A stretch of 64,000 nucleotides of DNA from Strigamia acuminata (Eukaryota > Arthropoda > Chilopoda > Geophilomorpha > Linotaeniidae), in NCBI GenBank assembly GCA_949358305.1, contig OX442320.1, positions 9,564,259 to 9,628,258 of the forward strand, in the 5' to 3' direction. This document shows positions 35,586-48,707 of the stretch, piece after piece. The translations under genes and the position numbers were made by a program. The notes under the pieces are model-generated. The model worked only from the letters and a program-made list of their open reading frames with translations, was not told the DNA's origin and made no database searches. Each line of letters starts with the position of its first letter. Position 1 is the first letter of the stretch.

Positions 35586-35905
35586 TTTCAATGTACCGGA
35601 TTTACTTGGCACCTTTTTAGATTTTGTTGTTTCTGCTTTTTTCTGTTTCTGCTAATTGTGTAAAAGTTGTCATCTGTCGGATGACATTTTTAGTTCTCCC
35701 GGTTTGGAGCAACTTTAATATTCTGTTCTCAGCATCTTTACTGATTTTAGAATTTGTTATTAATTCGGAAGTAATTTCGCCAAGAACGGCCCCCTTTTTG
35801 TCTAATTTTGACAAAATATTAAAAACGTGACCAAGGGTTATAACTGTAGGATCATTTTCCGTGAGCGGTTTTGCCGGCGTTTTTAAGCTTCCAAACGTTT
35901 TGAGG
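35586..35905 (-). pseudogene. Unknown gene family, copy N2 (exon 1)
   Basis: The cleanest exon 1: LKTFGSLKTPAKPLTENDP, VITLGHVFNILSKLDKKGAV, GEITSELITNSKISKDAENR, ILKLLQTGRTKNVIRQ. A single base slip after SRNNK leads into SKKVPSKSGTLK|GTAAAA. Upstream of its acceptor lies CWC22-derived intron DNA (35909-35985). Confidence 0.72.
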
Positions 35906-35908
35906 CTA

Positions 35909-35985
35909 AAAATAAAATAAAATAATAAATCAATAATCTAAAAAAATTAAAACCGCTTCAATTACCTATCCGAAAAACATCAATA
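35909..35985 (-). pseudogene. CWC22 exon 6 end and intron 6 fragment
   Basis: Matches about 6123-6200 (AAATAATAAATCAATAATC, CGCTTCAATTACCT with the CWC22 exon 6 donor). In this copy the CWC22 intron leads straight to the family's exon 1 acceptor. 35990-36115 then holds a piece of block B. Confidence 0.7.
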
Positions 35986-36158
35986 AATTAAGTTTGGTTT
36001 GAATTTTTCATTTGAAATTGAAAAAAATTGAATTTGTCCCTGGTTTTTATTTTCAAAGTGATCAGTGGCTCAGAGCATGAACCAAGGCATGCTCAGAGGT
36101 TGGTCGTAAACTTCATAAAATAAAAATTAATAACAAATATAAAATTAAGTAAAATTCT

Positions 36159-37010
36159 TTAAGTATTCAACAACTCCTCAAGGATTTTCTCCTTTGGGAA
36201 ATGCACCTAAAATAAATTTAAATAATTTATTTAACTTACAAATAAATTAAAAAATAAATAAATAAATAAATAAACTGTTGGGCTCTTTCTTTTCTTTTTC
36301 TCAATGCTGGTGTCGTCATCATCACAGCATGAGATATATGAGTAATTTGGTCTTTGTATTGGAAATGCCACTTCAGAGAACTCTATTCCACTGTAACCTT
36401 AAAGACATTCACCAAAAAAATTTGTATTTTCCTTTAATCTTTTATGCGAATTTCTGTTAACTTGGCACTTTTGTTGTACGATAATCTAATCTCTTTCTGA
36501 AAGTAAAAAATGGATATAAACTGAAAGCAAGTAACAATTTCCTTTAAAATTGTGTCTGCCATCCTGTTAAAATATAAAAAAAACATCACAATTAATAAAT
36601 CAAATTAAATAAATCAAATAAATTACTTGGCTAACTGGAAAGGGGCATTGTCTGTGTTGTAAGACAGGGTGACAATTGGACAACCAAAAAATTAAAATTA
36701 ATAATAAGTCCGAATTTAAAAAATTAATTTTACTTTGACTTTACTGTGGGTCCAGAACTCTGGATGAGCCAGCTACATTTGGCACCTTCTTGAGTGGTTT
36801 CTGTGATCCTCTGTTCCTTGACCCAGCGTCAATCAAATAATATTTCTGATCAGTTTTTCTTCTACGAATGACATAGTGTTCGACCTTGTCTAAGGAGTCT
36901 AAAATTCGCTCTTCAAACACTGTTGCGTCTTCACTGATTTGAAATCGCGTGATCTTTTACTATAGCGCCTTTCTTGTGCAGTTCACTAAGAACGTTTACC
37001 CGACATTCCT
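36159..37010 (-). pseudogene. Unknown gene family, copy N3 (all four exons)
   Basis: Exon 1, about 36745-37000: LSELHKKGAIVKD, slip, ISEDATVFEERILDSLDK, VEHYVIRRRKTDQKYYLID and KPLKKVPNVAGSS. Exon 2, 36627-36679: 53 nt (PIVTLSYNTDNAPFQLA), but the bases before it read TTGT instead of an AG acceptor. Exon 3 from 36563 (acceptor AACAG) has stops. Exon 4, 36159-36206: acceptor TTTTAG, VHFPKEKILEELLNT, stop. The only minus copy with every exon in order; still decayed. Confidence 0.7.
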
Positions 37011-37104
37011 ATGCGTCGAAAAAGCACAAGCAACATTCGAAATCGTAGAAAAAATGGAAAAAAATCAAATCTCTTCTTTGACTTATAAAAGTGACTTATC
37101 TTCT

Positions 37105-37240
37105 ATATTCTTGGGTGTTTCTTTCCGTGATGTTTTCTTGGGTGTTTCTTTCCGTGATGTTTTCTTGGGTGTTTCTTTCCGTGATGTTTTCTTGGGTGTT
37201 TCTTTTCGTGATGTTTTCTTGGGTGTTTCTTTTCGTGAAT
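37105..37240. repeat. 27 bp minisatellite (TTCTTGGGTGTTTCTTTCCG)
   Basis: Five units. The open frame VFLGVSFRD repeated is a product of the 27 bp period. Confidence 0.93.
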
Positions 37241-37379
37241 GTTATAGCTCTGTAGCATGGCAACTTATATTTTATTTAAATTCTGAAGCGACTTTCTGTA
37301 ATGTAAAAATCAATTAATAAAAAATAATAAAAAAATTACTTTGATAAGTTGAGTTTTTCATTATAACTCAACATATTTA

Positions 37380-37873
37380 GGTGATCTTGAAGGCGGATCA
37401 GCTGATAGACCCTGAAATGCCTGCGCATCCGCGGGTGAGCCCACCGGCTTCTGATACCCCGACGAACCCGGGAATGAGGGAGACAAAGGTCTTCTCCATC
37501 GAGGATGCTCAGAAGCTCTCCTCCGGTGTGAATCAGCTAAGCGTTTTTATCTTTTTTGGTTCTTGTGACTGAGAACGAGCGCCTTCGTAAGTGATGTAAT
37601 ATGTCCCATCTGATCTTCTTCGGACTCTGGAATGTCTCTTCTTCCTCCCAATTAAATCTTCTTCTATTCGGCGTTCGAACGCTGCTGCGTCTTCGCTAAT
37701 TTTATATTTAGCTATCAGGCCAGCAGCAAGTGCTGACAGAGTGACTTTTTATTCCCCCATTTTAAGGATGAAAGGGTTATATCCATTGCATTATGAACTG
37801 GTGGTGGTGGCTCTTCGTCTTCGTCCTGAGTTGCTTGTCCAAAAAACTTTATGATAGAAGGAATCATTTTTAT
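37380..37873 (-). pseudogene. Unknown gene family, copy N4 (exon 1 with GC-rich linker)
   Basis: Acceptor TGTTTTCAG at 37874, ATG at 37867: MIPSIIKFFGQATQDEDEEP, AMDITLSSLK, slip, LSALAAGLIAKYKISEDAAA, FERRIEEDLIGRKKRHSRV, RRRSDGTYYITYEGARSQSQ. The linker (37380-37560) is unusually G+C-rich (Pro/Ser/Gly/Arg: SPSFPGSSGYQKPVGSP) in another frame. Suggests that exon 1 carries the start codon and that a noncoding exon precedes it. Confidence 0.68.
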
Positions 37874-38008
37874 CTGAAAACATACAATTTTAATAATTAT
37901 TATTAAAAGAAATATTTTTTCTGGTATCTCTTCTTTGACTTATGAAAGTGACTTATCTTTTCTTTGACTTATAAAAGTGAAATGAGAATACAACACAAAA
38001 TAAGAAAG

Positions 38009-38258
38009 TTATAGGTCAAAGAAACTTGAGTCCTCACTGGTGTCAGTTTCGGAAGAACGAATCTCCAACTCATGTACTTGCATCAAGCTAACTAGATTTC
38101 CAGGTGTTTGTATAGCAAAATGGCTAATTTGCTCAGGTTCGCTGTCACTTTGAGACGAACTGCTTTCTCCACATATTCTATCCTTGGTCGCTTTGAATTT
38201 TGCATTTTCCTTCTTTTGGTAGAATCTACGGTAACTCTCTAGGTCATTACCGTCACAC
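38009..38258 (-). CDS. Orphan coding exon behind a CWC22-type acceptor
   Basis: 82 codons from the acceptor TTGGTAG to a stop: LRCDGNDLESYRRFYQKKEN, SSSSQSDSEPEQISHFAIQT, ELEIRSSETDTSEDSSFFDL. The first bases (GTTGAGnTGTG) match the start of CWC22 exon 6 and then diverge. Composition is protein-like (acidic Ser-rich tail). No start codon, partner exon or family could be identified; may be the last exon of an unrecognised accessory gene. Confidence 0.4.
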
Positions 38259-38345
38259 CTCAACCTACCAATAAAAATCAAATAAAAAATTAACTAAATG
38301 ATCAATAAATAGACTAAATAATCAACAAAATAACTAAATAATCGA
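38259..38345 (-). pseudogene. CWC22 intron 5 fragment
   Basis: Matches about 6250-6335 (CTCAACCTACCAATAAAAAT, then ATTAACTAAA-type repeats). Together with 35909-35985 it flanks about 2.27 kb, as if that DNA had entered a duplicated CWC22 exon 6. Confidence 0.6.
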
Positions 38346-38868
38346 TAAGTTAACTTTCAATGGAAAAACGTGAAATTTCAATGGAAAAAAGTGAAATTTC
38401 AATGGAAAAAAGTGAATTATCAAGAGAAAAAAGTGAAATTTTAATGAAAAAATTGAAATTCCAATCAAAATATGGTAAACAATTGTAATAAGAGCCGACC
38501 TCGATTAAGAGCCTTGGCTGAGAGTGCCCGTCTTACCGGCTCTTATTTGGTAAAATAATTGATAAATCAACTAAATAATAGTTTTACACATGGGTACAGA
38601 TTAGGCACCAGCTTCTTATATGTTTGTTGCTGTGTCTTTGCACTCTTCTTGTAATTTCCAATCTTAGTTAAGTAATATTTCAAAACACAAATTAAAATTA
38701 ATTACAAGTCGGAATTTGCTGGACATATGACATGTGACATCATGAATAGTGAATTATGAATTACGAATTATCAAAGAAGTAGTTTGCAAAATTTCGATTT
38801 CATTCATTTATTTATTTATATTTATTTTATTATTAGAAATTGGAAAATTTACACTTTTAACACGTGAT
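38346..38868. other. A/T-rich gap with short simple repeats
   Basis: A 16-17 bp AATGGAAAAAAGTGAAATTTC repeat lies at 38350-38440, and a 64 bp stretch with inverted ends AATAAGAGCCG / CGGCTCTTATT at 38486-38549. The last 60 bp probably hold the esterase 3'UTR and poly(A) signals. No gene seen. Confidence 0.5.
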
Positions 38869-41354
38869 TTATAATTCTGTTTTTTGTTTCTGCGCTGCAG
38901 AGTTTCTAATACTCTGTGGAATTGTCTCGGTCCACAATTCAACTCTGGGGTCATTATCAAAATCGTATTTATCCACGTGATTTTCTTCGTTTATATGATA
39001 AACTTGTATGTTTCCGGGCGTCGATTGCGGCCATTTGACGTCCACGTCTCGAGTCGCATCTCTAAACACCAGAAATAAAATAAAAAATTAGAAGAAAGAT
39101 TTTTTGTGTAAATTTTTTGTGTTTTTTTACCCGAATTTAGCGAAATTCGTGAGTAATTTGACAAATTTCTTCGCCATTTGTTTCACTTCGTCATTCCTCA
39201 TGAAATTATCGAACAATTTACCATCAAAAAGGTACCACAATTCATCACCGTGAGCTACACCCATATATTCTTTGATTCCCAACAGATTCAAAATACTGTA
39301 ATTGGCGGCAAAGTCAAAACTATAAAATCGTGTTTCAACACCGGCATTAACTAAATGCTTAACAGTCTCAAAACCGCACACATCAAACATTGCATCACTG
39401 AGAAACTGAAAGATAAAAATCGAAATAAATTAAAATAAATAAATAAATAGATAAATTTTTCTGCAATTTACTTTAGATATTGCAAAAGCCGTCTGTAATT
39501 TGCTCGAAACGTCACAATTTTGCATATATCTTTGCTTGATTAACTCAATAACACTCGGAATGTCTCTACGATCGTTAATTGCTCCTCGTATGAACCGATT
39601 TAGCAATTCCTCGGAATATTTCTGAAGTTTGAAATGAACCACTGCAAAGTAAAAGCCAAAATCAATAAAAATTTTATCATTTTTTAATTTTAAAATAATT
39701 TGAATTATATTTTGGACTTACTGCCGTACATTCCCACTCCTTCGTCCCTAACTATACCGGTCATTAATGGAATTTTTCGAATTTTACCACTTTCAAATGA
39801 CTTTCGAGGATCATTTGTGATGAATTTCCCATCAACCACAGGTGCAAATGGAATCAACACTTCTTTCTAACAACAAATAATAATAAATATTTTAAAAACA
39901 CACAAATTTACACAAATTTAACCAAAAGATTAACAAATTTACTCGAAAAAGCAACAAATTTACACAAAAAAGCAACAGATTTACATGAAAAACTTGAAAA
40001 AGCAACTAATTTACACGAAGAACTGAAAAAAAAGCAACAAATTTACACGAAAAACTGGAAAAAAGCAACAAATTTACACGAAAAACTGGAAAAAAGCAAC
40101 AAATTTACGCGAAAAATTGGAAAAAGTAACAAATTTACACGAAAAACTGGAAAAAGTAACAAATTTACCCGAAAAAACAACAAATATCCAAAGCTACAAG
40201 AAAAAGTAACTTAAAAACACGTGTTTTTAAGTTACTTGTGTATATACACAAAACAACATAAATATACGGAAAAAACAACAAAAACTAAATCAAATTACTT
40301 CAAAAGGTAATGCAGCCTTGATCAAGTCCGGAGCGGGAATTTGACGAAGACATTTAACGAGTTCGTGATGATCCAGTGGACATTTTAATACTTTCCCTAA
40401 TTTCTCGGCCCAATATTGAGGCTCGTCTTCAAAAGCCCATGCACATAATGGAGTTCCACTTAATCCTATCATCTTATGAATTAAACCTACAAAATTTAAT
40501 TAAAAAAAATTAATAAAAAAACAAAATATTTAAAAACAAATCGAGAAATTAGACCTTCAGACAGTGGAGATAATAATTGGTAATATGTGCTGGCACTTCC
40601 AGCACTTTGGCCAAAAAGTGTAATTTGATTCGAGTCTCCACCAAATGCATCGATATTAGCCTTGACCCATTTCAGCGCTTCTAACTGATCCAATAAGCCG
40701 TAGTTGCCCGGTGATTCGTCGTCGTTAGTGGCCAGGAACCCCAACGAGTCCAAACGATAATTTAACGAAACTAGGACGACTTCTTCCGCGATAAATCGGC
40801 TCGGCCCGTACATCCAACTGCTGCCTTGACCGAAACGGAATCCTCCTCCGTGTATCCATACCATCACGGGGTACTTTTTATCAGTCGGAAACTGCCAAAT
40901 ATATGAGTATAAAGGTGGGACAAATGTCAAAATAGAGTGTTAAAACAATTAAATCTACTTGTTTGGTGTAGACATTGAGGAATAAACAATCTTCACTGCC
41001 AATAATGGATTTTGATATTAAATCCTGTTGGGTACAAACAGCTCCATCCCTCGTTGCGTCCAAAATACCGTTATCGCCGCTCGCTTTCTTCGGCACGGGC
41101 GGCTGGAAAAATAGAAAACAAATTAATTCTGTAGGTGGGAATTAATGGTTTTAACCGACCTTGAACCGCAATTCTCCCAACGGAGGTTCGGCGTAAGGAA
41201 TTCCTAAAAATGCGAAATATTCGATGCCGTCTACGGACTCCAACGTCGTCCCGCGAACGGCACCGTTCTCCAACTCGACGATAATTTCGTCATTTTCGCC
41301 TTGAATTCGTGAAATTGCGCTCGACAGCAGCAAAAAAGGAACAAGGTAGTACAT
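38869..41354 (-). CDS. Secreted carboxylesterase, juvenile-hormone-esterase-like
   Basis: Alpha/beta-hydrolase that cleaves carboxylic esters; probably secreted. Eight exons: 41160-41354, 40959-41102, 40555-40891, 40299-40486, 39722-39866, 39472-39641, 39131-39405 and 38869-39061. The total is 1647 nt, 548 codons plus stop, the usual family length. A signal peptide covers about residues 1-19 ([14 protein letters not shown]). GIPYAEPP and [10 protein letters not shown] are family hallmarks; the oxyanion stretch is [10 protein letters not shown]; the nucleophile is Ser209 in FGQSAGS; the acid is the Glu of RDEGVGMYG; the His is in [13 protein letters not shown] rather than GESAG is what insect JH esterases carry, but substrate cannot be told from this alone. 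No TM segment at the C-terminus (ends KQKTEL). Confidence 0.95.
39900..40195. repeat. About 30 bp minisatellite in esterase intron 4
   Basis: Some eight to nine units of AACAAATTTACACGAAAAACTGGAAAAAAGC with variants. Confidence 0.9.
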
Positions 41355-41764
41355 GGTGGTGGGCGGATGTAGTGACTGGTTTTAAGCGGCTGAGGGTCAC
41401 ATGTGTTGTGATAAAATCAACTCCTGAGTTTGAATTGTATTCTGTCATTCATTGAATTATTAAGGTATAAATCTGCACGTGTTTGTCTGTGGATGAAGTG
41501 TAATTAATGTATGACCTTTGGATTTTGTTCTTTGGACAGTAAAATTATATTGGGTGACAGGAAATGAAGAAATTCTCTTTCAAAATTTATTTAAGTTAAG
41601 TCTTACCTTATCTCATTTTTATTTATTTATTTATTTTCCATTTGATGGATTTTTTTTCTGTTTATAAGTGGTTCTAGATTGCGATGATTATTGTTTGTAT
41701 TGCCAAATGGTGGAAAACTTTTTTTGTTTTGTTTAATTAATCTGTTACTTAAATTATTCTATTA

Positions 41765-41960
41765 TTATAATGAAAAAATGATATTTGATTTCCTTGATTG
41801 TTTTTTTGTTGTGAAATCGATCGATTTTTGTGATAGTTTGGGCCAAAATTGAGCCGCGACGAGAGTACGGGCAATGGACTGCACGCCGGCCGCTTTCGAT
41901 GCACTTTGTTCGGCCGAGTTGGAATTGATTTCTCGCAGTATTAATTTAATCAAATTCCCT
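41765..41960 (-). CDS. Orphan terminal exon, unknown protein
   Basis: After the acceptor GAATTTAG: LIKLILREINSNSAEQSASK, AAGVQSIARTLVAAQFWPKL, ending in a stop after KSNIIFSL. The G+C content jumps at 41850-41940 and the peptide is amphipathic and non-repetitive, so it looks like real coding sequence. It lies between the esterase start and the BI-1 3'UTR. Joining BI-1 exon 6 (phase 2) to it would create an immediate stop, so an alternative BI-1 end is unlikely. Possibly a captured exon. Confidence 0.4.
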
Positions 41961-42494
41961 CTAAATTCAAATTTCGTTCAAAATATAGATTTATTTCGTC
42001 AATAACTTAAATGAAAACGATCGATTTAACATTAACCAAGCAACATTTTTGTTAAAAATCCGATTTTTTCCACAAAATCTCACAAATAATTCAATTTTTC
42101 GTCAAATAAACATCAAATTTGATTGAAATATTTTATTTCTCAAATTTCAGTGTACAAACTAAATACAAGAACTAATACAATAGTGTGTTCATTTTTTTTC
42201 ATCTTTTTTTCTTTTTTTGGGTTATTTTTCCATATAAAGTTGACACAGATGCATTTAAATAGACAAACAATACTTTCCCCATTATATTACAATTCAATAA
42301 AAACTTTTTTAACACTTTTAATTTCATTTATTAATTTTTTTTTAAAGTTAAAATGATTTATTTCAACTTCCATCCGCATAAATACATTGTGACTGAAATA
42401 ATAAAAAATATATCAACCCCCCAAAAAATCACAAAAATTTCACGTCGGTTATGGAAATTTAATCGAAAAATTGAAACAAAAATAATTCCACGCG

Positions 42495-44435
42495 TTAGTC
42501 ACGCTTTTTTTGCTTTTCCTCTTTCTGGGACAGAAGAACCAGTAAATAACGAAAAACGTTGATGAAATCAATGAACAGATTAACAGCGTGCCTATAGGGA
42601 GACCAACATGAGGTTAAATTTCACAAATTAATAAAGAAAACGGGTCAACTCACCAAATAAAGTCTCTATCACCCATGCGACGTTTAGCAATAATTATTTG
42701 GGTGTCGTAGAGAATAAATCCACACATAACTGCCAAACCTAGGTACAAATTGAGCTGAAAATACAAAGTCAGTCACGATTTTTGCAATACATAGTCAAAT
42801 ATTCATCAAAATCAATCAAGCAAATCGTTTTTTTGAAGTTTTTTACCAATATTTCCTCAATTTTTTGTTAAAATCAATCAATTATTCAGTTTTTGACTTT
42901 TTATCTCAATATTTCGTTCAATTCTTGGTCAAAAAAATTAATTTTTCGATATTTTTTAAAAATGTTTGATCAAAATTATTGATTTTTAACAATTTTGTAC
43001 AATATTTCCTCAAATATTGGCCAAAATCAATCAAAAATATTCAGTTTTTGACATTTTTATGTCAATATTTCGTTGAATTCTTGGTCAAAAATATTAATTT
43101 TTTGATATTTTTTAAAAATGTTTGATCAAAACTAATGATTTTTAACAATTTTTTACAATATTTCCTCAAATATTGGCCAAAATCAATCAAAATTATTAAT
43201 TTTTGGACATTTTTCCGAATATTGGCCAAAATCAATCAAAATTATTCATATTTAGACATTTTTCCCCAATATTTCCTCGATAATTGGTAAAAAACGTCAA
43301 TTTTTCTACATTTTCCACGATTTCCTCAAATATTGGTCAAAATCAATCAAAACTATAAACTTTATTTATTTATTTCAAATATTTCCTCAACCCTACTTAC
43401 GTCAAACAGTAGTTTGGATCCAAAAAATAAATTGAAGAGGCCAAGTATGGAAACAAGACTCAATCCGGATAACAAAATGCCTTTAAAAAAAAACAAAAAC
43501 TCATTAAACCTCAAATTCCAATATTAAAAATAAACCATCCAACCTGTGAGATATAAATACTGCCTCTGATTACTAAACAGGGCACCAAATGTAAAACACA
43601 GAAAAATAACAGCCGATCCCACAAACGCTGTCGACACAATAGAAGGATCGATGCGTATCGCATACTCCAAAATCGGGCCCAAATTAAGACCTGCAAAACA
43701 AGAAAAAACGTCAAAATATCACATTTACTTATTATTATTTATTAATTTTACCTGAGACGAAAGCGAATGCTATCAAATAAAACAAACGCAATCTTTGGTT
43801 TTTTCCATTATCGGCTGTAGCTGTTAAAGCGACCAACAATCCAATCGAGACGAGTCCCATAAGAAAACTTCCCTAGAAAGTAAACAAAAATGGCCGTCGG
43901 TTTGTTTAGTTTCAATTTTCAACTCGGGTGAACCTTACGCTCAAAATTGTCGTAAAAACGTGGACATATCCACCGGCAGCGGCGGCCAACAAGCTGAGAG
44001 CCAAACTGGCGTACACATTTTGCAAGTGATGTCGAATTGGAGGTTCCCTGGAACGAAATAAGACGGAAATAAGACGAAGTTCGAATATTTTTATTAAAAG
44101 GCGATTCAAATGCGAAGAAAATGTAAAAATTACTGAGAGATTCATTGAAATGTGGTTGGTTTTTGTGAATTGGAATGTTTGTGGGGGTTTTAGTCAATTT
44201 TTTGCATCCGTGTTGCGATGGAATTGCGAAAACGACTCAGTCGAACGCCACGTAATGTTTGTGTTTTTTCTTTCTAAAAACGTTTAAATTCGTGGATTTT
44301 CGGTTTTTTTTTACTATTGTGCGTTTAATCGAGTGTCGGAGTTTGCGTGTAATTTCTAGGGATTGATTTCGGCGTGGGAACTTACAGTTTATCTCCTAAA
44401 GTCTGGAAAAACGAATCCATACCAACGTTCGCCAT
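42495..44435 (-). CDS. TMBIM6: Bax inhibitor-1 (TMBIM6)
   Basis: ER multi-pass membrane protein that limits cell death and ER calcium load. Seven exons: 44386-44435, 43939-44047, 43752-43872, 43544-43690, 43401-43480, 42654-42754 and 42495-42591. The total is 705 nt, 234 codons plus stop (human 237). Six to seven hydrophobic segments ([100 protein letters not shown]); GFILYDTQ and [20 protein letters not shown] are family signatures. The tail KEEKQKKRD is the charged BI-1 C-terminus. The 3'UTR is 41961-42494 and is copied at 11668-11935; exon 6 is copied at 32.4 kb. Shares its promoter with CDC6. Confidence 0.97.
42790..43380. repeat. Degenerate minisatellite in BI-1 intron 5
   Basis: Repeats of AATATTGGCCAAAATCAATC and TATTTCCTCAA with a loose 50-65 bp period. 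A shorter array of the same type sits at 32560-32830 in the BI-1 fragment. Confidence 0.85.
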
Positions 44436-44803
44436 GACGGATCTTTCGGGTTGGTTTTGTGTTGTCGTGGAGAGAGAAGAAAGTCGTTTTGTGCGCAGTG
44501 AGTAATGAGTAACGCGTCACGTGACCTACTTTTAGTGTATATACGTAATAAAATAGTTTCGACGTATTAATTCTATTCAAATAAATTGCAATCTTGCACA
44601 TGTTTATTTCATATTGTTTCGTTTTTTTTATTTGCAATTTTTGCAGTCTCATCAAGTAATCACCTGATCACTTCGACCAATCAGGGACGACGCGATGGCG
44701 CCAAAACAAAACCTTAGGATTGTGCGGGAAAATGAGGATAATCACTAGCGTTGTGCCCATTTAGACGTTTTCACACGGAAAAAGCATTGAGTTTTGTGAT
44801 ATA
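44436..44803. promoter_or_regulatory. Bidirectional promoter BI-1 / CDC6 with E2F-like sites
   Basis: 368 bp between two divergent start codons. Two E2F-type sites face CDC6: GGCGCCAAAA (44697-44706) and GCGGGAAA (44724-44731). A CCAAT box is at 44677-44681. GTCACGTGAC (44516-44525), an E-box palindrome of the MiT/CLEAR type, lies 81 bp from the BI-1 start. CDC6 is a known E2F target in animals; that these sites act here is inference. Confidence 0.7.
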
Positions 44804-47664
<2,861 letters not shown>

Positions 47665-47730
47665 AGCAATGATTTAAATTATGTCTAAAATTGTATTTTA
47701 TATGAATATTTTTGTGCTTATAACTCGATA

Positions 47731-47736
47731 AATAAA
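47731..47736 (+). terminator. Poly(A) signal of CDC6
   Basis: AATAAA 67 bp after the CDC6 stop codon. Confidence 0.75.
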
Positions 47737-47819
47737 TGATGTGATAGATTACTCGGTTTGTTCTTTTTTTGAAAGCTTGGCAGCTCTGATTGGCTAAATC
47801 TGTGTTTTGTTTTGAAATT

Positions 47820-48707
47820 TCGCCGCAAGATGTCGGAGTCGATTTAAAGCTAACCGAAATCTGAAGGAAAGAAAACGCGCGATAGCTGAAGGGGCAGCGA
47901 GGAAAAGCATGAAAAGGTTCGATTGACCGAAAGTCCGGGATATTTAGAAGCGTTGAAACAAGTCGGTAAGATCTGTAGCATGTTTTTGTATGTTTTTGGA
48001 TCGATCGGGGATGATTAATGGTCGATGTAGCTTGGGTAATTAAGAGGAATCAATTGCAGGCTTATGAATTACAACATGGCGACTTATTCATCCTCGATCA
48101 TAATTAAAGTGGTGTGTAATAATTCAGAAAAATTCGGGTAGTTCATCCATTTTTGGATGATTTATTATTTTTTCTTTGAATTAGTCAATGGTTATTCTTT
48201 GTAAAATAAAATCTAGTATTTTTAAATTTTTTTAAAATAAAAATTGGTTAAATATTTATTATTTATAATGTATTTTTCTCTTTTTTAAAATTTTAAAAAA
48301 AATTGTGTGCTTGTAGGGTTTTTCAGTTGCCATGGAAAGAAAGATAATTATAGTTTTCAAGCAGAAATTATCAGAAATCGAGGAAAAAAAATAGAAATTT
48401 CTTAAAAATATCTGAAATATTTACAAAAATTTCTCAATTTTTAAAAAAAAAAATAAATTTAAAAAAAAAAATATTTCTAAAACATTTCCATAATAAAAAA
48501 AAAAAACTTCAAAAATAACATTATATTTTTGCTGGTCTCTGATTGGCTATAAAAGAAACTGCACACCAGATTTAAAAATTTAAAATCAATATTTTAACTG
48601 TTGCTCTTTGTTTTATTACATTGAAATTTACAGGAGAAAGAAAAGAAAAGAAAGGAAAAAAGAAAAAAGAAACATAAATAAATAACTGCGAAAGCTGCAA
48701 GCGTAAC
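47820..48707 (+). other. 5'UTR exons and first intron of the right BTB gene
   Basis: A GC-richer stretch, 47820-47963, ends at a good donor (AAGTCG|GTAAGA). A matching acceptor TTTACAG ends at 48633, followed by an AGAAAGAAAAG-rich 5'UTR up to the ATG at 48708. The transcription start is not defined. Confidence 0.55.

Noticed and set aside
37120-37317. VFLGVSFRD repeat protein
   Set aside because: 27 bp minisatellite product.
38486-38549. Short stretch with AATAAGAGCCG inverted ends as a tRNA or MITE
   Set aside because: Does not fold as a tRNA; too short and without a target duplication to call a MITE.
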